DNA from: Bacteroidales bacterium
GTDB taxonomy: Bacteria; Bacteroidota; Bacteroidia; Bacteroidales; UBA932
Assembly (NCBI GenBank): GCA_020026355.1
Contig: JAHHQP010000040.1
Coordinates: 1 to 15,733, forward strand
Direction of reading: 5' to 3'
DNA: 15,733 nucleotides
Shown: positions 1-6,938 of the stretch, piece after piece
How positions within the stretch are numbered: the first letter of the stretch is position 1
Layout of the letters: each line of letters starts with the position of its first letter
Notes under the pieces: model-generated
What the model was told of the DNA's origin: nothing
Databases searched by the model: none
What the model saw: only the letters and a program-made list of their open reading frames with translations
Position numbers and translations under genes: made by a program

Positions 1-114
1 GATCAGCAGGACCAGAACAACAAGGACCAGCAGAACCAGAATCAGGATCAGAATCAGGACCGGAACGACAACCGGCAGAATCAGCAGCCGCAAGGTGGGC
101 AGCAACCTCAGCTC
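1..114 (+). repeat. Low-complexity CAG/AAY/GAY-rich repeat coding a Gln/Asn/Asp tract
   Basis: Imperfect short repeats of the form GAYCAGAAYCAG run through this stretch, with AAC/AAT and GAC/GAT mixed. They encode the Q/N/D-rich linker of BatC. Mixed synonymous codons suggest the amino-acid composition, rather than the exact DNA repeat, is maintained. Confidence 0.75.
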
Positions 115-243
115 AGCCCTCAGGCTGCCCAGCAGATGCTGCAGGCCATGCAGGCTCAGGAGAAGAAGACCCAGGATAAAGTGAAGAAGGCCAAGGCGGA
201 GAAGATGGCCCGCAAACAGAAACAGAAAACTAAAAATTGGTAA
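1..243 (+). CDS. batC: BatC, C-terminal part (5'-truncated by window edge)
   Basis: Frame 1 is open from the first base to a TAA at 241-243, giving the last 80 residues of a protein whose start lies outside the window. The visible part begins with about 40 residues made almost only of Gln, Asn and Asp, followed by a helical segment (LSPQAAQQMLQAMQAQEKK) and a strongly basic end that finishes in KTKNW. This tail and the gene directly downstream match BatC of the Bacteroides aerotolerance operon, a TPR protein whose TPR part would be upstream of the window. BatC is thought to act in the periplasm or at the inner membrane with BatB, BatD and BatE; its biochemical role is not established. The gap to the next gene is 12 bases, so they are surely one operon. 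The identification rests on the C-terminal tail and on synteny, not on the TPR domain. Confidence 0.8.
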   Translation, partial: DQQDQNNKDQQNQNQDQNQDRNDNRQNQQPQGGQQPQLSPQAAQQMLQAMQAQEKKTQDKVKKAKAEKMARKQKQKTKNW

Positions 244-249
244 GGAGAA
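242..249 (+). promoter_or_regulatory. Shine-Dalgarno-like site for the BatD-BatE gene
   Basis: AAGGAGAA overlaps the batC stop codon and ends 6 bases before the ATG at 256. It supports that start and coupling of its translation to batC. Strong Shine-Dalgarno sites are uncommon in Bacteroidota. Confidence 0.6.
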
Positions 250-255
250 GCAGCT

Positions 256-2865
256 ATGAAGAGAATAGTGCTAGTGTTGATGAGCATCCTGTCCTTGACG
301 ATCGCCAGCGCACAGACTTCCATCAAGGTCAATGTGCACAATGTCGTTGAGGTCGGTGAGGATTTCAGTGTGACTTTCGTAGTCGACGGAAAAGTCGATG
401 CGCGTGATTTCCAATGGACATCGGATGAGAATTTCGAGATTCTCTGGGGACCGCAGTACGGTCATTCCTCCAGTACCAGTTATGTCAATGGAAAGAGGAC
501 CAGTTCTTCGCAGACGAGTTTCACTTATCTGGTGAGCTGCTCGAAGGCCGGAACCTACACGCTTCCGAGTGCCGTCCTTACCCTCAAGCGGAAAACCCTG
601 ACTTCCGAACCGGTGGAGATCGAGGTTGTCGAGGTTTCCGGTCCGGATGCGGCAGCTGAAACCGCGACTGAGGACAGAGGTCGGAATGAAAGCGTTTCTT
701 CCAACCGTCTGTTCATGCAGTTTGTCACGGACAAGCAGCGGGTGATGGTCGGTGAACCGGTCCATGCTTCCCTGAAGCTGTACTCTAAAGTGGATATCGC
801 CGGTTTTTCCGGTTTCACGCTTCCGGACTTCAACGGTTTCTGGAAGAAGGAGACCAAGAGTCCGCAATACAACAATGTAAGCCGCGAGAAATTCAACGGT
901 GAAATCTGGGATGCCGCCACGATCTGTGAATATGTGCTGATCCCTCAGCAGTCCGGCACCTTGACGATCGGTCCGTCCGAACTGGTCTGCATGGTCAATG
1001 TCCGGGAAGATACCCGTGGCATGAGCGAACTGGACCTTTTCTTCTCTTCCGGTTACAAGACCCTGGAGAAACGCCTCAGGACCAAACCGCTCAAGATTCA
1101 GGTTTCTGCGCTTCCTCAGCCGGCTCCAGCACTCTTTACCGGAGGTGTCGGCCGTTTCGACATTTCCGCAAGATTGCAGAAGGATAGCCTTGAGGTCAAT
1201 GAAGCCTCTACCTTGACTGTGATCGTGAAAGGTAAGGGGAACATTTCCCTGATGGGTCAGCCGGTCGTGTCTTTCCCGCTTGATTTCGAGGCTTATGACG
1301 TGAAGACTTCTGAGAAATCAGGAAAGGACGGTCTTTCCGGTGAAAAAATCTATGAATTCCCGTTCATTCCGCGCAGTGCCGGAGATTTCGAAATCCCGGC
1401 GATCGGTCTTTCTTATTATGACAGTGCAAGACATCAGTATGTGACGGTCGATACGGGCGCCCTCCCGATTCATGTCGAGAAAGGGGAGGGAACGGAGGTG
1501 CTGTCCGGATCTTCCGGACCGGATGTCGTGAAATCATTCTCTCAGGATCAGGTCAGCAATCTGAATACGGATATCCGCTATATCGTGCGTGAGTCTTCAC
1601 GCTTCTCTCCTGCTGGCTCGTTTTTCCTGGGCTCTCCGCTCTTCTGGGGCTTATTCGGCAGCATGACGCTCATTGCCGTGCTGGTCGCTCTCATTTTCCG
1701 CTTCCTGATGCACAGGAGAGCTGATGTGGTACATATGAAGACCCGGAAGGCTTCCAAGAAAGCACTGAAGCGTCTGGTCGGTGCTCGGAAATTCCTTCAG
1801 CAGGGAAACCGCTCCGGCTTCTACGAAGAAATGCACAAAGCCTTGCTCGGCTTCGTGGCGGATCGTATGAACGTGCCTTATGGTGAACTTTCCGGTGATA
1901 GGATCGGGACCCTTCTCCAGGAGCATGGTGCTAAACCGGAATCCTGTCAGGAATTCCTCGATCTGCTGGATGCCTGTGAATTCGCCCGTTATGCACCGTC
2001 CCATGATGCCAAGGATATGGCGGCTCATTACAAGACCGCTGGAGAAATCATTTCCGTACTGGATGCGGAAATCGGAAAAATCAAATCTTCTGCCATGAAA
2101 AATACCATGCTGGCCTTGCTGCTGATGCTGGCCCCGTTCTGGGCCAACGGTATGGAGCAGGCTGAAGCGGATTCCTTGTGGTCCGCCGCGAATTCCGCTT
2201 ATACTGCCGGTGAATGGCAGAAGGCGGTAGATCTGTATCTGCCTATCGAGGAGGCCGGTCTGGAATCTCCGGCCTTGTATTACAATATCGCCAACGCTTA
2301 TTATAAGGGGGGGGATCTGACTTCCGCTATCCTGTACTACAACAGAGCTTTGCGTCTGGATCCGTCCATGGAGGATGCGGCTTACAACCTGAAGCTGGCC
2401 AACAGCCGGATCAGGGACAGGATCGAGCCGGTACCGGAGTTCATCTTCAAGGTTTGGATGCGCGATTTCTGCTATGTCATGGACGGGAATGCCTGGACAG
2501 CACTTTTCCTTGTGCTGTTCATGGTGACTCTGGTGATGGTGCTGCTCTATCTGCTGTCTGCTTCCACCTCGGCGCGGAAGACCGGTTTCTTCACCGGAAT
2601 CGTGACCTTGCTCCTGTCGCTGTTCTGCCTCTGGATGGCCTTTTGGCAGAAGTCGGATTATGAGGACAACAAGGATGCAATCGTGACGACTCCTGTCATT
2701 TCAGTGAAAAGTTCACCATCTGCGGACCAGTCGACTGAACTGTTCCGTCTGCATGAGGGTACGAAAGTGGAAGTGCTCCAGGATGAGGAGGATTGGTTCG
2801 AGATCCGTCTGATGGACGGCCGTCAGGGATGGCTGCTCAAGAAACAGATCACGACCGTGAACTAG
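256..2865 (+). CDS. BatD-BatE fusion protein (aerotolerance operon)
   Basis: This is an 869-residue protein in which BatD and BatE, usually separate genes, share one frame. Residues 1-20 are a signal peptide (cleavage probably after ASAQ). Residues of about 21 to 440 form the beta-rich periplasmic BatD region; about 459-485 is a membrane helix; about 486-610 is a cytoplasmic helical BatD tail. Residue 614 is a Met that begins a second signal-peptide-like segment (MKNTMLALLLMLAPFWANG), followed by two TPR units (about 625-705), two membrane helices (about 744-769 and 777-797) and a C-terminal SH3-like domain (about 812-869, ending GWLLKKQ). The second half is a complete BatE. The topology works if the second hydrophobic segment returns the chain to the periplasm; its ANG end could also be a signal peptidase site, releasing BatE. 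Family role: Bat proteins support oxygen/stress tolerance and envelope integrity; mechanism unknown. The alternative is two genes separated by a one-base indel near 2076-2080 (see findings). Confidence 0.85.
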   Translation: MKRIVLVLMSILSLTIASAQTSIKVNVHNVVEVGEDFSVTFVVDGKVDARDFQWTSDENFEILWGPQYGHSSSTSYVNGKRTSSSQTSFTYLVSCSKAGTYTLPSAVLTLKRKTLTSEPVEIEVVEVSGPDAAAETATEDRGRNESVSSNRLFMQFVTDKQRVMVGEPVHASLKLYSKVDIAGFSGFTLPDFNGFWKKETKSPQYNNVSREKFNGEIWDAATICEYVLIPQQSGTLTIGPSELVCMVNVREDTRGMSELDLFFSSGYKTLEKRLRTKPLKIQVSALPQPAPALFTGGVGRFDISARLQKDSLEVNEASTLTVIVKGKGNISLMGQPVVSFPLDFEAYDVKTSEKSGKDGLSGEKIYEFPFIPRSAGDFEIPAIGLSYYDSARHQYVTVDTGALPIHVEKGEGTEVLSGSSGPDVVKSFSQDQVSNLNTDIRYIVRESSRFSPAGSFFLGSPLFWGLFGSMTLIAVLVALIFRFLMHRRADVVHMKTRKASKKALKRLVGARKFLQQGNRSGFYEEMHKALLGFVADRMNVPYGELSGDRIGTLLQEHGAKPESCQEFLDLLDACEFARYAPSHDAKDMAAHYKTAGEIISVLDAEIGKIKSSAMKNTMLALLLMLAPFWANGMEQAEADSLWSAANSAYTAGEWQKAVDLYLPIEEAGLESPALYYNIANAYYKGGDLTSAILYYNRALRLDPSMEDAAYNLKLANSRIRDRIEPVPEFIFKVWMRDFCYVMDGNAWTALFLVLFMVTLVMVLLYLLSASTSARKTGFFTGIVTLLLSLFCLWMAFWQKSDYEDNKDAIVTTPVISVKSSPSADQSTELFRLHEGTKVEVLQDEEDWFEIRLMDGRQGWLLKKQITTVN
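2095..2098 (+). other. BatD/BatE junction: internal ATGA
   Basis: ATG at 2095-2097 is in frame with the upstream BatD and starts the BatE signal-peptide-like segment. TGA at 2096-2098 lies in the +1 frame. A one-base deletion in the A5 run at 2076-2080 would make BatD stop at this TGA, giving the classic 4-base ATGA overlap of two coupled genes. Confidence 0.6.
2307..2314 (+). repeat. G8 homopolymer inside the BatE TPR coding region
   Basis: Eight consecutive G lie within codons AAG-GGG-GGG-GAT (Lys-Gly-Gly-Asp) of the second TPR. Neighbouring glycines mostly use GGT, GGC or GGA, so the run is unusual. A one-base slip would truncate BatE before its membrane helices and SH3 domain. Confidence 0.9.
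2862..2865. other. CTAG shared by two convergent stop codons
   Basis: TAG at 2863-2865 stops the bat gene on the + strand; CTA at 2862-2864 is the TAG stop of glyA on the - strand. The two genes therefore overlap tail to tail by four bases, with no room for an intergenic terminator. Confidence 0.97.
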
Positions 2866-4190
2866 TATTTGTTGAGTGGCATACCGCTGGTCTTCATGTG
2901 GACCTGGCTGAGCACATCTGCGATCACGGCCTCGTATTCCTCGCGGCCTTCTTCGGTCTTGCCGGTGATCAGGTCAAGATGCGCGGCTGCATTTTCCAGA
3001 ATCCGGTCGATGAAGTCCACGATGCTCGCCATGTCTTTCTCCTGAAATCCTCTGGAAGTGATGGCCGGTGTGCCGACCCGGATGCCGGAGGTCTGGAATG
3101 GTGATCTGGTATCGAAAGGAACCATGTTCTTGTTCAGGGTGATATCCGCCTTGACCAGTTCCGTCTCTGCCATCTTGCCGGTCAGTTCCGGGAATTTTGT
3201 CCTCAGGTCAATGAGCATGAGGTGATTGTCCGTTCCTCCGGAAACGATTCTGTAACCTTTTTCGCGGAATGCGTCAGCCATGGCCGCAGCATTGGCGATG
3301 ACCTGTTTCTGATATTCCTTGAATTCCGGCTGCAGTGCCTCGTGGAAAGCGACGGCCTTCGCGGCGATGCAATGCTCGAGCGGACCGCCCTGTGTCCCCG
3401 GGAATACGCTGGAATCCAGAATCCCGGACATTTTCTTAAGTTCTCCTTTAGCGTTCTTCAGTCCCCATGGATTGTCGAAATCCTTGCCCATGAGGATGAG
3501 CCCTCCTCTCGGACCTCTGAGGGTCTTGTGGGTGGTGGAAGTGACGATATGTGCATAATTCACCGGATTGCTCAGCAGTCCGGCCGCGATGAGGCCTGCT
3601 GTGTGAGCCATATCCACCCAGAGCAGGGCACCGACTTTGTCGGCGATCTCGCGCATCCGTGCGTAGTCCCATTCTCTGGAATAGGCAGAGGCACCGCCGA
3701 TGATGAGTTTCGGTCGGGTCTCCAGCGCGATGGCTTCCATCCGGTTGTAATCGATCAGGCCGGAGGCTTCCTTCAGACCGTAAGGGACCGCATGGTACAG
3801 GATACCGGAGATGTTGACCGGAGAACCATGGGTCAGGTGGCCTCCATGGGAAAGATCCAGCCCCATGAACGTATCGCCCGGTTTCAGGCAGGCCATGATG
3901 ACGGCCATGTTGGCTTGAGCGCCGGAATGTGGCTGCACGTTCGCATATTCTGCCTCGTAGAGCTGGCAGACTCTTTCGATGGCCAGCTGTTCGATCTGGT
4001 CCACGATTTCGCAGCCGCCATAGTAGCGGTGGCCTGGATAGCCTTCTGCATATTTGTTGGTGCAGACAGAGCCCAGAGCTTCCAATACTTGTTTGCTGAC
4101 ATAGTTTTCAGAGGCGATGAGTTCGATGCCGGCGGTCTGTCTCAGTTCTTCTTTTTTGATCAAGGTGCTGATCAGTAGATCCTGTTTCAT
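2862..4190 (-). CDS. glyA: Serine hydroxymethyltransferase
   Basis: GlyA is a cytoplasmic PLP enzyme that converts serine and tetrahydrofolate to glycine and 5,10-methylene-tetrahydrofolate, the main source of one-carbon units for purines, thymidylate and methionine. The 442-residue product has the family landmarks: IELIASENYVS near the N-terminus, the NKYAEGYPGHRYYGG segment (residues about 45-59), LDLSHGGHLTHG (111-122), WVDMAHTAGL (191-200) and the PLP lysine K222 in TTHKTLRGPRGG. C-terminal GTQGGP and GIRVGTPAITSRG are also present. It starts at ATG 4190; no upstream in-frame alternative looks better, and the protein begins at the usual place relative to the family. It is transcribed divergently from the RNA methyltransferase gene with an 81-base gap, and its stop overlaps that of the bat gene. 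It appears monocistronic. Confidence 0.97.
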   Translation of the reverse strand: MKQDLLISTLIKKEELRQTAGIELIASENYVSKQVLEALGSVCTNKYAEGYPGHRYYGGCEIVDQIEQLAIERVCQLYEAEYANVQPHSGAQANMAVIMACLKPGDTFMGLDLSHGGHLTHGSPVNISGILYHAVPYGLKEASGLIDYNRMEAIALETRPKLIIGGASAYSREWDYARMREIADKVGALLWVDMAHTAGLIAAGLLSNPVNYAHIVTSTTHKTLRGPRGGLILMGKDFDNPWGLKNAKGELKKMSGILDSSVFPGTQGGPLEHCIAAKAVAFHEALQPEFKEYQKQVIANAAAMADAFREKGYRIVSGGTDNHLMLIDLRTKFPELTGKMAETELVKADITLNKNMVPFDTRSPFQTSGIRVGTPAITSRGFQEKDMASIVDFIDRILENAAAHLDLITGKTEEGREEYEAVIADVLSQVHMKTSGMPLNKY

Positions 4191-4212
4191 AGATTACAAA
4201 CTTCAATAGAGA

Positions 4213-4220
4213 CAAAATTA
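4213..4220 (-). promoter_or_regulatory. Candidate glyA promoter, -7 element TAATTTTG
   Basis: On the minus strand TAATTTTG matches the Bacteroides -7 consensus TAnnTTTG, 22 bases before the glyA ATG. No clear TTTG lies at the -33 position. That position overlaps the -7 element of the divergent promoter. Confidence 0.5.
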
Positions 4221-4241
4221 CTTATTTTTTCCCGTTTTACG

Positions 4242-4249
4242 TATCTTTG
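4242..4249 (+). promoter_or_regulatory. Candidate trmH-family promoter, -7 element TATCTTTG
   Basis: TATCTTTG followed by CA matches TAnnTTTG and is identical to the element ahead of tRNA-Glu in this window. It lies 22 bases before the ATG at 4272. The -33 region has no clear TTTG and overlaps the glyA -7 element on the other strand. Confidence 0.6.
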
Positions 4250-4271
4250 CAGGGTTAAAGATATCAACAGC

Positions 4272-4856
4272 ATGAATAATCGTAAATTGCTCAATATAGA
4301 GCTGGGAAGGGTCTCTGCAGAGGAATACAAAGAACTTCCGGAATCGGGAGTCGTCCTGGTTCTGGATAATGTCCGCAGTGCACATAATGTAGGATCGGCG
4401 TTCCGGACGGCAGATTGTTTCAAGGCAGACAAGATCTGGCTCTGCGGTATCTGTGCGACACCTCCGTCCGCGGAAATCCATAAATCGGCCTTGGGAGCGG
4501 AAGATAGCGTGGATTGGGAGCATTGTCAGGACACCATGGAAGCGGTCCGCCGCCTGAAAGCAGAGGGCTATACGGTGGTAAGCGTCGAGCAGACGGTCGA
4601 TTCGATCTCTCTGGACCGTTTCGTGCCGGACCTCAGGTCTGAAGGCCATCCGCGTTATGCCCTGGTCTTCGGCAACGAGGTGGACGGGGTCCGTCAGGAT
4701 GTCGTGAACGCTTCGGATCTTTCGCTGGAGATTCCGCAGTTCGGCATGAAACATTCCTTGAACATTTCCGTCTGCCTGGGAGTGGTCCTCTGGCATTTCC
4801 GTCTGCAGGGAGATCTGCTGAAGCAGGTTTTCGCGGAAGGAAAGAAAGGTGACTGA
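4272..4856 (+). CDS. SpoU/TrmH-family RNA 2'-O-methyltransferase
   Basis: The 194-residue protein has the three SPOUT (SpoU) motifs: motif 1 in LDNVRSAHNVGSAFRTAD (about residues 31-48, with the conserved Asn and Arg), motif 2 in LVFGNEVDGV (about 136-145), and motif 3 in HSLNISVCLGVVLW (about 160-173), which form the trefoil-knot S-adenosylmethionine site. It has no N-terminal L30e-like substrate-binding extension, so it is a compact TrmH-like enzyme. Members 2'-O-methylate a tRNA or rRNA ribose; the exact nucleotide cannot be decided from sequence, and TrmH (Gm18 of tRNA) is only one option. The gene stands between glyA (divergent) and groES. Its stop codon lies inside the first inverted repeat upstream of groES. 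Confidence 0.9.
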   Translation: MNNRKLLNIELGRVSAEEYKELPESGVVLVLDNVRSAHNVGSAFRTADCFKADKIWLCGICATPPSAEIHKSALGAEDSVDWEHCQDTMEAVRRLKAEGYTVVSVEQTVDSISLDRFVPDLRSEGHPRYALVFGNEVDGVRQDVVNASDLSLEIPQFGMKHSLNISVCLGVVLWHFRLQGDLLKQVFAEGKKGD

Positions 4857-4868
4857 CAATTTGTCAGT
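4852..4868. promoter_or_regulatory. Perfect 17-base inverted repeat, candidate groESL operator
   Basis: ACTGACAA-T-TTGTCAGT has eight-base arms around one central base and overlaps the upstream gene's stop codon. It contains TTTG (4860-4863), which could be a -33 element for a weak -7 candidate at 4885-4892 (CCATTTTG). No U-tract follows, so it is not a terminator. It is not the CIRCE sequence. Confidence 0.45.
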
Positions 4869-4908
4869 GCATTGTGATTGGCATCCATTTTGCCCTATTC
4901 CAGATTGT

Positions 4909-4924
4909 CTGTCAGAAATGACAG
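4909..4924. promoter_or_regulatory. Second inverted repeat upstream of groES
   Basis: CTGTCA-GAAA-TGACAG is a perfect six-base stem with a GAAA loop, 36 bases before the groES start. It uses the same TGTCA/TGACA half-sites as the repeat at 4852-4868 but in opposite orientation. It could be a DNA operator or a GNRA-capped hairpin in the mRNA leader. Confidence 0.45.
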
Positions 4925-4959
4925 CAACAGATGGATACAAGAACAAAAACACAAATATT

Positions 4960-5226
4960 ATGATCAGACCATTAGCAGACAGAGTTCTGGTCGAACCCAA
5001 GGAGGTTGAGACCAAGACAGCTTCAGGATTGTACATTCCTGATACCGCAAAAGAAAAACCACAGCAAGGAACCGTTCTCGCGACAGGCCCCGGCAAGACT
5101 GACGAACCGATGGAGGTCAAGGAAGGCGATGTGGTGCTTTATGGCAAATATGCCGGTACGGAAGTTACAGTAGACGGTAAGAAATATCTTATCATGAAAC
5201 AGTCAGACATTCTGGCAATAATGTAA
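4960..5226 (+). CDS. groES: Co-chaperonin GroES (Hsp10)
   Basis: GroES forms the heptameric lid of the GroEL folding chamber in the cytoplasm. The 88-residue product begins MIRPLADRVLVEPKEVETKT, the standard GroES N-terminus, followed by the mobile loop region (about residues 17-34, TASGLYIPD), the GTVLATGPGK strand and a C-terminal KKYLIMKQSDILAIM. The frame is open upstream to an ATG at 4849, but those extra 37 residues are not chaperonin-like and run through the inverted repeats, so the ATG at 4960 is the start. It is preceded by an AT-rich sequence without a Shine-Dalgarno site, typical of this phylum. groEL follows after 14 bases in the same operon. Confidence 0.97.
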   Translation: MIRPLADRVLVEPKEVETKTASGLYIPDTAKEKPQQGTVLATGPGKTDEPMEVKEGDVVLYGKYAGTEVTVDGKKYLIMKQSDILAIM

Positions 5227-5232
5227 AGGAGG
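5226..5232 (+). promoter_or_regulatory. Strong Shine-Dalgarno sequence for groEL
   Basis: AAGGAGG overlaps the last base of the groES stop and ends 8 bases before the groEL ATG. It is a near-perfect anti-Shine-Dalgarno complement, unlike most starts in this window. Confidence 0.7.
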
Positions 5233-5240
5233 ATCAGATT

Positions 5241-6872
5241 ATGGCAAAAGAAATCAAATTCAATATGGATGCTCGCGCCCAGATGATGAAAGGCGCTGAC
5301 GCATTGGCAGATGCAGTGAAGGTTACCTTAGGTCCAAAGGGACGTAACGTCGTGATCGACAAGAAATTCGGTGCCCCTCACGTAACCAAGGACGGTGTGA
5401 CGGTCGCTAAGGAGATCGAACTGGAAGACCGTTTCGAGAACATGGGTGCCCAGATGGTGAAGGAAGTGGCCGCAAAGACCAATGACCAGGCCGGTGACGG
5501 TACGACTACCGCTACGGTATTGGCTCAGTCCATCATCAATGTCGGCATCAAGAACGTGACTGCCGGTGCAAATCCTATGGATCTTAAAAGAGGTATCGAC
5601 AAGGCTGTGCACGCTGTCGTCGACAGCTTGAAGGCACAGAGCCAGGAAGTGGGTGAGGATTACGCGAAGATCGAGCAGGTCGGTACCATTTCCGCAAACA
5701 ATGACAATTATATCGGTAAGCTCATCGCTGATGCCATGTCCAAGGTCAAGAAGGACGGCGTCATCACGGTAGAAGAGGCGAAGGGTACCGAGACCGAAGT
5801 GAAGGTTGTCGAGGGTATGCAGTTCGACAGAGGTTACATCTCTCCATATTTCATGACCAACGGTGACAAGATGGAAGCTGTTCTCGAGTCTCCTCAGATC
5901 CTGATATGTGACCGTAAGATCTCTACGATGAAGGATCTTCTTCCTATCCTCGAGCCGATCGCTCGTGAGGGCAAATCCCTGCTCATCGTGGCAGAGGATG
6001 TCGATGGAGAGGCTTTGACTACGCTCGTGGTCAACAAGCTTCGCGGTACTTTGAAGATCGCTGCCGTGAAGGCTCCAGGTTTCGGCGACCGTCGTAAGGA
6101 AATGCTTCAGGATATCGCGATCCTGACCGGTGGTATGGTCGTTTCAGAGGAAAGAGGCTTCACTTTGGAGAATACGACACCGGATATGCTGGGTAAGGCA
6201 GAGAAAGTGGTCATCACCAAGGACAACTGTACGATCGTCAACGGTGCCGGTGACAAACAGGCTATCGCAGAGCGTGCAGACCTGATCCGCAAGCAGATCG
6301 AGAGCACAACTTCCGATTATGACCGTGAGAAACTTCAGGAACGTCTCGGCAAACTGGCCGGAGGTGTGGCTGTCCTCTATGTAGGTGCCGCTACTGAAGT
6401 GGAGATGAAGGAGAAGAAAGACAGGGTAGAGGATGCGCTCAGCGCTACCCGTGCCGCTGTCGAGGAAGGTATCGTACCGGGCGGTGGAGTCGCTTATATC
6501 CGTGCCGCTGAAGACCTCAGGAATCTTAAAGGAGACAATGAGGATGAAACGACAGGTATCCATATCGTAGCCCGCGCCATCGAGGAGCCGCTCCGTCAGA
6601 TCGCAGCCAATGCAGGTGTTGAAGGCAGCGTCATCATCCAGAAAATCCGTGAGGGCAAAGCTGACTTCGGTTACAATGCGCGTACGGATGAATATGTGAA
6701 CATGTTCGAGGCCGGAGTCATTGACCCAACCAAGGTTTCCCGTGTCGCTCTGGAGAATGCGGCTTCCGTTGCAGGAATGTTCCTGACTACGGAATGTGCA
6801 ATCTCCGACATTCCTGAGCCAGCAGCTGCTGCTCCAGCAATGCCGGCCGGTGGAATGGGCGGCATGATGTAG
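5241..6872 (+). CDS. groEL: Chaperonin GroEL (Hsp60)
   Basis: GroEL is the ATP-driven double-ring chaperonin of the cytoplasm, working with GroES on newly made or damaged proteins. The 543-residue product has the full family length. Visible hallmarks are the VTLGPKGRNVVIDK segment (28-41), the ATP site DGTTTATVLAQ (86-96), the apical-domain segment around KAPGFGDRRKEMLQDIAILTGG, the equatorial EGIVPGGGVAY, and the usual C-terminal Gly-Met tail (GGMGGMM). Nothing is missing. Its codon use is biased to CGT, GGT and ATC more strongly than its neighbours, as expected of a highly expressed gene. It is cotranscribed with groES and ends in a strong terminator. Confidence 0.99.
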   Translation: MAKEIKFNMDARAQMMKGADALADAVKVTLGPKGRNVVIDKKFGAPHVTKDGVTVAKEIELEDRFENMGAQMVKEVAAKTNDQAGDGTTTATVLAQSIINVGIKNVTAGANPMDLKRGIDKAVHAVVDSLKAQSQEVGEDYAKIEQVGTISANNDNYIGKLIADAMSKVKKDGVITVEEAKGTETEVKVVEGMQFDRGYISPYFMTNGDKMEAVLESPQILICDRKISTMKDLLPILEPIAREGKSLLIVAEDVDGEALTTLVVNKLRGTLKIAAVKAPGFGDRRKEMLQDIAILTGGMVVSEERGFTLENTTPDMLGKAEKVVITKDNCTIVNGAGDKQAIAERADLIRKQIESTTSDYDREKLQERLGKLAGGVAVLYVGAATEVEMKEKKDRVEDALSATRAAVEEGIVPGGGVAYIRAAEDLRNLKGDNEDETTGIHIVARAIEEPLRQIAANAGVEGSVIIQKIREGKADFGYNARTDEYVNMFEAGVIDPTKVSRVALENAASVAGMFLTTECAISDIPEPAAAAPAMPAGGMGGMM

Positions 6873-6896
6873 AATGACAGCTCAGTTCAAGATAGG

Positions 6897-6938
6897 GCAG
6901 CCTGCAGGTCTGACGGATCTGCAGGCTGCTTTTCTTTT
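6897..6938 (+). terminator. Intrinsic terminator of groESL
   Basis: GCAGCCTGCAG (6897-6907) pairs perfectly with CTGCAGGCTGC (6919-6929). Three further pairs including one G-U close a five-base loop, giving a 14-pair stem, followed by TTTTCTTTT. It lies 24 bases after the groEL stop. Confidence 0.95.

Noticed and set aside
3222..4178. A 318-codon plus-strand frame opposite glyA
   Set aside because: Antisense shadow of a clear serine hydroxymethyltransferase; no start signal and no recognisable domain.
4849..4959. N-terminal extension of groES to the upstream ATG
   Set aside because: The extra residues are not GroES-like, overlap the previous gene's end and pass through the inverted repeats; the standard GroES N-terminus begins at 4960.
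4218..5120. A 300-codon minus-strand frame across the RNA methyltransferase and groES
   Set aside because: It covers two well-supported genes and the promoter region between glyA and the methyltransferase; no family features.
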